Shown here: positions 1-6,626 of the stretch, piece by piece
Layout: every line of letters starts with the position of its first letter
How positions within the stretch are numbered: position 1 is the first letter of the stretch
From: Methanosphaera sp.
GTDB taxonomy: Archaea > Methanobacteriota > Methanobacteria > Methanobacteriales > Methanobacteriaceae
Reading direction: 5' to 3'
NCBI GenBank assembly: GCA_013330915.1
Contig: DUHK01000142.1
Location: 1-10,310, forward strand
DNA: 10,310 bases
Notes under the pieces: generated by a model
Databases searched by the model: none
Told to the model about the DNA's origin: nothing
The model's input: only the letters and a program-made list of their open reading frames with translations
Made by a program: the position numbers and the translations under genes

Positions 1-73
1 TTTTTTTTACAAAGTTAAATTAATCTTGTATTACAAATATTATAATTAGTTGAAATATAAGGAATAGATATTT
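1..73 (+). promoter_or_regulatory. Leader and probable promoter region of argH
   Basis: A T8 run at 1-8 may be the tail of a terminator for a gene left of the window. Two AT-rich TATA-like stretches follow, at about 13-22 and 35-46. The first is better placed, because a start about 25 bases downstream would leave the AAGGA ribosome binding site (59-63) inside the leader. No operator is visible. The base composition is so AT-rich that TATA assignment is weak. Confidence 0.3.
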
Positions 74-1471
74 ATGGATTTGAGAGCAGGACGTTTTGAT
101 GGACAGATGACTGATGATGCGGCAGCATTTTCGTCAAGTATAGAATTTGATAAAAGACTTTTCAATGCAGATATAAAATGTAACAGGGCACACACCACAA
201 TGCTCATAGAACAGGAAATCATTCCGGCAGACTCCGGTAAAAAGATACTCTCTGCATTGGATAAGCTGGAAACTGAGGGATTGGGTGCACTTGATTTAAA
301 CCCTTCATTCGAAGACATCCACATGGCCCTTGAGGATTACGTTACAAAGGAAATCGGTTCTGAAGCAGGATTTATGCATACCGGTAAAAGTAGAAACGAT
401 CAGGTATGTACCGATGTAAGACTTACCTTAAAGTGGGAAATAGAAAACACCATAGAAAACATTAAGGCATTCATAGAAACCATAGTTGCAATGGCAAAGG
501 AAAATACAGATACACTATTTATTGCATACACACACCTTCAGCACGCACAGCCGACAACATTTGCACATCATCTGATGGCATATGCCAATGAATTAAGAAG
601 GGACTGTGAACGTTTAATGGACACATATAAGCGTGTTGACATGAATCCATTGGGTTCAGCTGCATTGACCACTACAGGTTTTCCAATAGACAGACAAAGA
701 ACAACAGAACTGCTTGGTTTTTCAAAAGCAATGGACAATTCCATAGACGGGGTTAGCAGCAGAGACTTTGCTGCTGAAACGGTATTTGATTATGCAATGC
801 TTTCAACAACACTTGGAAAAATATCCGAGGAAATAGTGATATGGAGTACCTATGAGTTCAGGATGGTTGAATGTTCCAACCAGTACTCATCAACATCATC
901 AATCATGCCACAAAAGAAAAATCCCGACATAGCCGAGCTGGCAAGAGGAAAAAGTACAATAGCATACGGGGAACTTATGACAATACTGTCTATGATTAAG
1001 GGTATTCCTCACAGTTACAACAGGGATTTACAGGAAGTTTCACCACACGTATGGAACGCAATAGACAACACAAACGACATTCTAAGAATTGTTCATGGAA
1101 TGCTAAGCACAATCACTATAAACAAAGAAAGAACAAGGGAATTAGCCGGAGCAAACTTTGCCACAGCAACTGAACTTGCAGACATGATGGTTCGTGAAAA
1201 AAATCTTCCATTCAGGACTGCTCACCAGATAGTTGGTAGAATAGTATCTGAAGCCGTTGAAGATAATGTTTCACTTGATAAAATCGATAACGATTATGTT
1301 AACAGAGTAAGTGTTGAAATAACAGGTGAAAAACTTGATCTGGGTGATGATTTGGTACGTCAGGCACTTGACCCATCATTAAATGTAAAAAGCAGAACAG
1401 TTAAAGGGGGATGTGCTCCTAGTGCAGTAAATGAATCAATTGAAATCATGGAAAGTTTTTTAAATAATTAG
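74..1471 (+). CDS. argH: Argininosuccinate lyase
   Basis: This cytosolic enzyme cleaves argininosuccinate to arginine and fumarate, the last step of arginine synthesis. The 465-residue product has the usual family length and belongs to the fumarase/aspartase superfamily. The N-terminus has the family pattern LRAGRF (residues 3-8). HTGKSRNDQ lies at 102-110 (substrate-binding region) and THLQHAQPT at 153-161 with the catalytic-type His154; position 157 is His where many homologues have Arg or Lys. The fumarate-lyase signature SSIMPQKKNPD spans 275-285, with the flexible-loop serines 275/276 that supply the catalytic base in the family. The ATG at 74 fits the family N-terminus and has AAGGA (59-63) ten bases upstream. 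A small membrane-protein gene follows 61 bases downstream on the same strand and may share the transcript. Nothing looks broken. Confidence 0.97.
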   Translation: MDLRAGRFDGQMTDDAAAFSSSIEFDKRLFNADIKCNRAHTTMLIEQEIIPADSGKKILSALDKLETEGLGALDLNPSFEDIHMALEDYVTKEIGSEAGFMHTGKSRNDQVCTDVRLTLKWEIENTIENIKAFIETIVAMAKENTDTLFIAYTHLQHAQPTTFAHHLMAYANELRRDCERLMDTYKRVDMNPLGSAALTTTGFPIDRQRTTELLGFSKAMDNSIDGVSSRDFAAETVFDYAMLSTTLGKISEEIVIWSTYEFRMVECSNQYSSTSSIMPQKKNPDIAELARGKSTIAYGELMTILSMIKGIPHSYNRDLQEVSPHVWNAIDNTNDILRIVHGMLSTITINKERTRELAGANFATATELADMMVREKNLPFRTAHQIVGRIVSEAVEDNVSLDKIDNDYVNRVSVEITGEKLDLGDDLVRQALDPSLNVKSRTVKGGCAPSAVNESIEIMESFLNN

Positions 1472-1532
1472 TAATTATACATTAAAATAGTATTACAATG
1501 AAAATTTTATTTATTATTGGGTGATTTAAAAA

Positions 1533-1670
1533 ATGTTTGAAGAAAAAGAAGATGTTTATTATGTAATAGCAATCGTTGTTGGAATTCTGGTAATAGTTTA
1601 TCCAAATCTTGTTGCTTACATACTCGGATTATTCCTGATATTCTACGGAGCATTAATGATTATTAAATAG
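1533..1670 (+). CDS. Small two-segment membrane protein, DUF3096-like
   Basis: This 45-codon gene is easy to miss because of its size. An exact GGGTGAT ribosome binding site (1519-1525) sits seven bases before the ATG, which is the main evidence that it is real. The product has a short acidic head (FEEKEDVYY, residues 2-10) and then two hydrophobic stretches, about 11-23 and 28-44, joined by YPN (residues 23-25). It ends in a lysine. The pattern of a hydrophobic run, G-I-L, a Y/F-P turn, and a second run with a YG near the end resembles DUF3096, a family of about 50-residue membrane proteins of unknown function. The family name is from memory of the pattern, not a search. It lies 61 bases after argH on the same strand. 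Its last 8 bases overlap the tail of the convergent KH-PP-loop gene. Confidence 0.75.
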   Translation: MFEEKEDVYYVIAIVVGILVIVYPNLVAYILGLFLIFYGALMIIK

Positions 1671-2688
1671 TTCTTATCAGTTCAAGAGCTTCACCTGGCT
1701 CGAGTATGCCGGCTCTTGTCTCTCTTAAAACCCTTTGGATCGAGAAAGGTCTGTACTGTGGATATTTCTTATGGACCTGAACGATTAGTGGACATCCATA
1801 CCCCTTAACTTTTTTTACATCGTATTTTGTTATAATGTTTTTAACTTCAGTTTTCTCCATTCTCAACAATGCTGGAAGATTAATGCGAATTTTGTTGTTT
1901 TTTATAACTATGGATTGTGAACCTGTTGAGAGCAAATCACCGAAGATCATAACATCATAATCGTATTCTTCGAGCTTTTCTTCAATTTTTTCATGAATGT
2001 TTTTTGAACATCTTCCGCAGGGATGAATTTTACCCTTCAGTGAATCATCAATTATCTCTGACATGTCACATTCAACGTACTCATGGGGTACGTTTATCCG
2101 GTTACACAGGTTGTTAATGTTTAAGCGAAACTGTTTGGGTAATATTATGGTTCCAGGATCAATTGTCATGGCCTTTACATTAAATCCCAGTGATTTTGCA
2201 AGAACAGTTGAAAAGCTGCTGTCCACACCACCGGATAATGCAACAACAACATTTGCATCGGCATAAGCCTCATGGTTCAGGTTATCATCTATGTATTGTT
2301 CAACAATCATACTGTTGTACGGTGCATCCATTTTCTCTTTAAGAAGTTTATAAAGGTTATTGAATGCTTCCCTATAGTTTTGGGGAATACGGTTTTCTTC
2401 CAGTAATTTTCCCGTGTGTTTTGTGGATAATTCCAACTGGTATTCCTTTAAAATTATGTCTGTATAGCTGATTACATGGATTGATTCCAGGGATAACTTT
2501 TCACGCAGTTTTCCAACAACCCATCCGCCTTTTCCTATGATGATTGATTTTTCAGGCCGGTCTGGTGTTATGATGGTCAGTTCATTGTCATTAAAGTAAA
2601 TGTCCCTTATCTCCGGTTCAACAAAATCATGACCTATCTCTTCACGAATTTTAATTATCTCTTCAATGATTTCCTCTTTTGTGTACAT
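1663..2688 (-). CDS. KH-domain PP-loop ATPase, putative RNA-thiolation-type enzyme
   Basis: The 341-residue cytosolic protein has two parts. Residues 1 to about 100 form a KH-like module with the GKGG loop (52-55) in IIGKGGWVVGKL, typical of single-strand RNA binding. Residues from about 145 form an N-type ATP pyrophosphatase domain with the PP-loop SGGVDSS at 152-158, which activates a substrate by adenylation. Cysteines at 224 and 227 (CGRC) and at 299 (GYGCP) have nearly the layout of the three cluster-binding cysteines of the tRNA thiolases TtcA and TtuA, so a [4Fe-4S] cluster is a reasonable inference. Other cysteines are at 195 and 207. Its ATG directly abuts the TGA of the upstream membrane-protein gene, and its ribosome binding site GAGGGAT lies inside that gene, so translation is probably coupled. 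The exact substrate is unknown; tRNA sulfur transfer is a guess from domains. Confidence 0.85.
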   Translation of the reverse strand: MYTKEEIIEEIIKIREEIGHDFVEPEIRDIYFNDNELTIITPDRPEKSIIIGKGGWVVGKLREKLSLESIHVISYTDIILKEYQLELSTKHTGKLLEENRIPQNYREAFNNLYKLLKEKMDAPYNSMIVEQYIDDNLNHEAYADANVVVALSGGVDSSFSTVLAKSLGFNVKAMTIDPGTIILPKQFRLNINNLCNRINVPHEYVECDMSEIIDDSLKGKIHPCGRCSKNIHEKIEEKLEEYDYDVMIFGDLLSTGSQSIVIKNNKIRINLPALLRMEKTEVKNIITKYDVKKVKGYGCPLIVQVHKKYPQYRPFSIQRVLRETRAGILEPGEALELIRTI

Positions 2689-4320
2689 TCAATCCCTCTC
2701 ATATATTTTCAATCTGCAGTTCTTCCTGTTGTCATAGATACAGTGGTATCCCGTTATGTTTGTTGTGTTGCTTGTAGAATCTATGTAATATCTCGCTTTG
2801 ACTGAATTTAACTTATCGCTAAGGCTTTCGTTGTTAGCCTCCAATACCCGTGGTATTGTCGTGTAAACATACTTTTTCAGATACCAGCTAAATACCACTC
2901 CCCTGTCTGAGGACAGGTTATGATTCATGTAGTTTGCATCATATTCCTCAAGCCATGCGGCGGCCGCCTTTTCTTCGTGTGTATGTTGGTTTTCCTGTGT
3001 TATTGAGGATATGTAACCTGCATTAATCGGAATCATAAGAATCAACACAATCAGCAATGCAATTATGATTTTTTTCCTTTCCTTAAGAAGGTATTGTATT
3101 GATGCTGATAGAAGGTATGCAAATGGCACCATGATAGGAATAATGTAACGGTCAACTTTTACCGGATGATAAGAATGCATTATGATGTAAATTCCCATCC
3201 ATAAAATCATAACATAATCCATCTGATTATCTTTATCTGGAATCCATTTATAATATAAAAGCATTATGATGAAAAACAGTGCTTCCGTAAACATATAAGA
3301 TATATGAGTATATGAAATTATCATGAAAAATGATAACATAACAATTCCAAGCACTTTCAAAATTTCATTATTCATCTTATTATCATGCTTCACAAGCCCT
3401 GACAAAAATTTTAAAATATACAATCCGACCAGCAGGATAAACACGTATGATAACAACGTCGGGGAATTATCACTGGTTGAAAGACTGCTGAAATACCACC
3501 CGGATACGCCGAATGATGTCAAGTACTCAGGCAGGTTCTGGAAGTAATAAAATGGATTTAACTCATAACCCACATTGACACTGCTTACCTGGCTGCTGCT
3601 GGAAACCTCCAGAAACTGGCTGATAAATGGAATGTTTCCCATAAAGGCAAGGTAAATGGCGCTTATGATTATTCCGGCAACCACCACATAACCAACAAAG
3701 GTCAACAGATTTCTACGTGTTAACTGTTTTTTAAAATCATTAAAGTTAATGAGAATATAATATGCCATCACAATTAAAATAAAACCTTCGGTAAACCTGG
3801 TGAAAAATGCCAGCACAAAAAATAAAAATGCAGGATAATAATATTTAAAATCCCTCTTCAATCCCCAGATGGTAAACAGCAAAGCCCATACACCAAAACA
3901 AAGGGCAGGAACATCTGTGGCACCAGTCAAGGCCCATGTAACAATCAATGAAAACATTGAAAAAATCAAGGAAGCAAGTAATGATACTTCCGAATCAAAT
4001 CTTTCGTTAAACAACAGGTATGTTCCAATGATTAAAAATACAAAAAGAACTCCTGAAACAACAAAGAGGGATGTTTCACTAATAAAACCCATAGTGAATG
4101 GTATGGCAGTCAAAAGGGACAGGACAGGGGGAACGCTTAACTGACTGCCTATGTTATGTCCTGAAAAAAGCATGGCATTTCCCAGATATATGAATATGTC
4201 CCAATAACTAATGCTGCGAATAATCTGGGAACATAACAAAATAGCAGTATAAATAAACATAACTGCTGTAAGCAATACCAAATATTTATTATTCGTTAAA
4301 TTCCCCTTCAAATCAAACAT
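2689..4320 (-). CDS. Multi-pass membrane glycosyltransferase, GT-C/ArnT-PMT type (second of a paralogous pair)
   Basis: This integral membrane protein has about 13 hydrophobic segments and a C-terminal soluble tail of about 105 residues. Numbering below counts from a GTG at 4329 (546 codons). Asp44 in SYWDIFIYLG, in the first loop after membrane segment 1, matches the place of the catalytic or metal-binding acid in GT-C enzymes, which transfer sugars from polyprenyl-phosphate carriers on the outer face. VDRY (392-395) and TRFTEG (177-182) are shared with its neighbour. The tail (about 441-546) has sequons at N471, N500, N521 and N524. I prefer the ATG at 4320 (codon 4): AGTGAT, overlapping the upstream TAG stop, sits four bases before it, while the GTG at 4329 and the ATG at 4326 have no ribosome binding site. 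Its TGA touches the ATG of the KH-PP-loop gene. The sugar and acceptor cannot be read from the sequence. Confidence 0.85.
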   Translation of the reverse strand: MFDLKGNLTNNKYLVLLTAVMFIYTAILLCSQIIRSISYWDIFIYLGNAMLFSGHNIGSQLSVPPVLSLLTAIPFTMGFISETSLFVVSGVLFVFLIIGTYLLFNERFDSEVSLLASLIFSMFSLIVTWALTGATDVPALCFGVWALLFTIWGLKRDFKYYYPAFLFFVLAFFTRFTEGFILIVMAYYILINFNDFKKQLTRRNLLTFVGYVVVAGIIISAIYLAFMGNIPFISQFLEVSSSSQVSSVNVGYELNPFYYFQNLPEYLTSFGVSGWYFSSLSTSDNSPTLLSYVFILLVGLYILKFLSGLVKHDNKMNNEILKVLGIVMLSFFMIISYTHISYMFTEALFFIIMLLYYKWIPDKDNQMDYVMILWMGIYIIMHSYHPVKVDRYIIPIMVPFAYLLSASIQYLLKERKKIIIALLIVLILMIPINAGYISSITQENQHTHEEKAAAAWLEEYDANYMNHNLSSDRGVVFSWYLKKYVYTTIPRVLEANNESLSDKLNSVKARYYIDSTSNTTNITGYHCIYDNRKNCRLKIYERD

Positions 4321-4328
4321 TTTCATCA

Positions 4329-6116
4329 CTAATATCTTTTAAATTTATCAATATCCTCTTTAAGATCTCTCTTATATCCATCCGTATAAATATAATCATG
4401 TCCATACTCATCAAAGTACTTGTTTTTGTAGATCTCAACAGTATCAAATCCTTCCAGCTTAATCATTCCTGGATAATCCACCTTCAAGGCACTGGTTGCA
4501 TCTATATAATAACAACCCGCCATATGAGTATCGTTTAAGGTCAAAATCTCCTCCGAGAATTTCCATTGATACTCCACATCAGTAGTGTTTGGAACACCAC
4601 GTTGACAGTAAATATTCAAATACCATGATACGGCCGGCCAATTATCGGAATAACATATTGTAGTGTTGTTTACATGTTCATGTTCAGCTAACCATTTACA
4701 TGCATCACATATGTCCTCGTAGTCATTATCCGTTGGAAGCACGCTGACAAAGAACAGAGTGTTTGCAAGAAGTCCCAATATTATTACAACCGAAAGAATC
4801 CTTGACAGAGGAATATTCCTTATCAAAGCCAGACTATCCACTTTATCAAACACCCAATCCAATGCATATGTAATGAAGTATGCAAAAAACGGCAGAACTG
4901 TTATGAAGTAACGGTCGTTTTTAGTAAACAATATGGACTGAAATACCAGATAAATTACAAGCAGCGATATCATCAACAGCTCATAATCCAGATCCTTGAT
5001 TTCATAGTCTTTTAATGTAATCCAGATAATGTAGAGTGATGCCAAAAACATCACTATGCTAATAATGTAGGATACATCTCCCAGACTAATCAGGAACTCT
5101 ATCATAATTATTAAACTTACAATCAACAGTAACCATGATTTATTGGAAAAATCCAAATTGTTATCCTTCACACTTCTGGCAACTTTATAAAACAACACTA
5201 CAAATGCCAATGCAAATAATGCAATGTAAACGTATGAAAATATTGAAGGTATGTTGCCCATAGGATTTACAATTGCATTGAATGTTTCAACGTAGGGAAC
5301 GTTACTGATTAAATAGTTGGGAATGTGTTTAATGTAATACCAGCTGTCCGGCAAAAATCCTGAATCCATTACCACAGTATTTGAAACCGTTCCACTAAAC
5401 TGTCCAAGAAACGGAAACGGCGTTCCCAAATGCAGGTTGAACTGGTATAAAAACCAGCTGATACTGACAACACCGAGTATTCCACCTATAATGATATGTT
5501 TGATTTCCTTTAAATCAATCCTGTTTACAAGCCAGTAAAATGCTATTGAAAAAATCATGACTCCCGCAGTATACCTTGAGAGAAATGCGTATGCTGCAAT
5601 AGGTAGTGCAATATAATATATTCGATTATCATAGCGGTGGGCCAGAAGTATCAGATATATTGTAAGAATCGTTCCGGTAACTCCTATGATATCGTTTCCA
5701 CCAATAGCAACCCATGAATAAAGCAGGGTAAACGTTGCATAGACAACACTTCCAACAAGACTTGTATTGTGATTGAACTTAAGTCTAAGTAAGAGGTAGA
5801 ATGTTATGACTCCTATTATGTAGAATACAACGTCGATGTTAAATATTGCTTCTTGATATGGATGTCCGGCAAGAAGAAACATCTTTGAAAGAATCATAGG
5901 TAATACCGGTGAAATGCTCGGAACATCACCCCAACCCATCTTAGCAAAGTTTCTTCCGTTTTCTAAGTAAAGGTAGGTGTCCCAGTTTCCAATTCCTATA
6001 TCATATTGTGCCATTAATTTGGGAACTGAAATAATTAATAGAAATATGCTAAGAAATGCAATGAAAATCAGATCCTTTTTGTTGGCAGTGATAAAATTTT
6101 TTACAGAATTAAGCAA
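4329..6116 (-). CDS. Multi-pass membrane glycosyltransferase, GT-C/ArnT-PMT type (first of a paralogous pair)
   Basis: This large integral membrane protein has about 12 hydrophobic segments and an outward C-terminal domain of about 130 residues. Numbering counts from an ATG at 6149 (606 codons). Asp57 in GNWDTYLYLENG is the likely GT-C acid in the first outer loop. It aligns along its length with the next gene: NWDTYLYL with YWDIFIYL, SRYTAG with TRFTEG, NDRY (411-414) with VDRY, and CYYID with RYYID. The tail holds Cys481, 484, 499, 515 and 546 and sequons at N494/N495, N521 and N539. I prefer the TTG at 6116 (codon 12): GGAG at 6128-6125 lies eight bases upstream, whereas the ATG at 6149 has only an AT run before it. 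The shorter form also leaves a short cytosolic head before segment 1, as in the paralogue. It is the first gene of the operon; substrate unknown. Confidence 0.83.
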   Translation of the reverse strand: MLNSVKNFITANKKDLIFIAFLSIFLLIISVPKLMAQYDIGIGNWDTYLYLENGRNFAKMGWGDVPSISPVLPMILSKMFLLAGHPYQEAIFNIDVVFYIIGVITFYLLLRLKFNHNTSLVGSVVYATFTLLYSWVAIGGNDIIGVTGTILTIYLILLAHRYDNRIYYIALPIAAYAFLSRYTAGVMIFSIAFYWLVNRIDLKEIKHIIIGGILGVVSISWFLYQFNLHLGTPFPFLGQFSGTVSNTVVMDSGFLPDSWYYIKHIPNYLISNVPYVETFNAIVNPMGNIPSIFSYVYIALFALAFVVLFYKVARSVKDNNLDFSNKSWLLLIVSLIIMIEFLISLGDVSYIISIVMFLASLYIIWITLKDYEIKDLDYELLMISLLVIYLVFQSILFTKNDRYFITVLPFFAYFITYALDWVFDKVDSLALIRNIPLSRILSVVIILGLLANTLFFVSVLPTDNDYEDICDACKWLAEHEHVNNTTICYSDNWPAVSWYLNIYCQRGVPNTTDVEYQWKFSEEILTLNDTHMAGCYYIDATSALKVDYPGMIKLEGFDTVEIYKNKYFDEYGHDYIYTDGYKRDLKEDIDKFKRY

Positions 6117-6122
6117 TGGAGT

Positions 6123-6129
6123 ATCTCCT
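6123..6129 (-). promoter_or_regulatory. Ribosome binding site deciding a TTG start
   Basis: On the - strand the bases read AGGAGAT and lie eight bases (counted from GGAG) before an in-frame TTG at 6116-6114. The in-frame ATG at 6149, 33 bases upstream, has no comparable site, so this motif argues for initiation at TTG. The same TTG plus strong-site arrangement is used by rli1 in this window. Confidence 0.55.
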
Positions 6130-6146
6130 ATCAAAATAATTTTTTT

Positions 6147-6192
6147 CATTATATATACTTTAATTTGTAATTAATAAAAAATATACTTAAAG
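6147..6192 (-). promoter_or_regulatory. Candidate promoter of the glycosyltransferase / KH-PP-loop operon
   Basis: Read on the - strand, this stretch holds two TATA-like elements: TATATATAA at about 6158-6148 and TTAAGTATATTTT at about 6188-6176. The upstream one would place a transcription start near 6155 and keep the ribosome binding site (6129-6123) in the leader; the nearer one would start almost on that site. No other promoter is visible for the three-gene operon below it. Confidence 0.35.
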
Positions 6193-6245
6193 TTTAGTTA
6201 AATAAATGAAAAATGAAATAAAATGTAATAAGTTTAGGGAATTTA

Positions 6246-6313
6246 TTAAAAAATAAAAAAAAATAGTCCTGGTTAAATAATTAAATACGTTGTCATAAAT
6301 GAAAATTTAACCA
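6246..6313 (-). terminator. Hairpin and T-tract terminator downstream of the histone gene
   Basis: On the - strand, a 9-bp perfect inverted repeat (TGGTTAAAT at 6270-6278 pairing with ATTTAACCA at 6305-6313, loop 26 bases) is followed by T9 (6263-6255), one A, and T6 (6253-6248). The T-tract is a standard archaeal termination signal and lies about 100 bases after the histone stop. The long AT-rich stem could occur by chance here, so the T-tract is the stronger part. Confidence 0.5.
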
Positions 6314-6366
6314 ATACATAAATATAATATTTGTTTTTAAATTTTTCTTGTTATAATCCTATCTGA

Positions 6367-6576
6367 CTAGAATTTTAATTTTATTGCTAATTGAACATCT
6401 GAAGCTTTCACTGTTTTTCTTCCTGAATGAGTTGCAATTTTTACAGCTTCTTCAGCAATTGCTTCACCTTGTTCGGTTAGAATTGCGGATAATTCAATTT
6501 TTGCATCTTTTGTTGCTCGAGGAGCACCACCATTTGATAAAATTCTGCCTATAGGTGCTATTGGTAAAGTTTCCAT
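6367..6576 (-). CDS. Archaeal histone, HMf type
   Basis: The 69-residue product is a single histone fold that dimerises and wraps or stacks on DNA to compact the chromosome. It begins METLPIAPIGRIL and carries the HMf-family residues: Arg11 and Arg20 for DNA contact, Gly17 equivalent to the Gly16 of HMfB needed for close stacking, His50 and Asp60 equivalent to the dimer-dimer contact pair, and GRKTVKASD (52-60) before the last helix. The frame stays open to a TTG at 6594, but the ATG at 6576 is chosen because GGAGTGAT lies just upstream and the family starts with this exact N-terminus. The gene is monocistronic, with its own TATA box and a terminator. The T-A-T-H-S stretch around 48-51 is an ordinary variation. 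Numbered histone names in methanogens vary, so no symbol is given. Confidence 0.97.
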   Translation of the reverse strand: METLPIAPIGRILSNGGAPRATKDAKIELSAILTEQGEAIAEEAVKIATHSGRKTVKASDVQLAIKLKF

Positions 6577-6579
6577 ATT

Positions 6580-6587
6580 ATCACTCC
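6580..6587 (-). promoter_or_regulatory. Histone ribosome binding site
   Basis: The - strand reads GGAGTGAT here, three bases before the ATG at 6576 (seven counted from GGAG). It fixes the start at 6576 instead of the longer TTG frame at 6594, which would contain this site inside the coding region. Confidence 0.8.
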
Positions 6588-6610
6588 TATACAAATTAGT
6601 ATATTTTTGT

Positions 6611-6626
6611 AGTATTTATAAGTATT
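6611..6626 (-). promoter_or_regulatory. Histone TATA box
   Basis: The - strand reads AATACTTATAAATACT. A TATA centre near 6617 predicts a transcript start close to 6591, giving a leader of about 15 bases that just includes the ribosome binding site. This is the clearest promoter in the window and fits a short-leader, highly expressed gene. Confidence 0.6.

Noticed and set aside
2957..2968. Twelve-base all-GC block containing an 8-base palindrome GCGGCCGC
   Set aside because: It is striking in such AT-rich DNA, but it simply encodes four alanines in a helix of the glycosyltransferase tail.
6577..6594. N-terminal extension of the histone from a TTG
   Set aside because: The ribosome binding site GGAGTGAT lies inside it, and the HMf family starts at the ATG at 6576.
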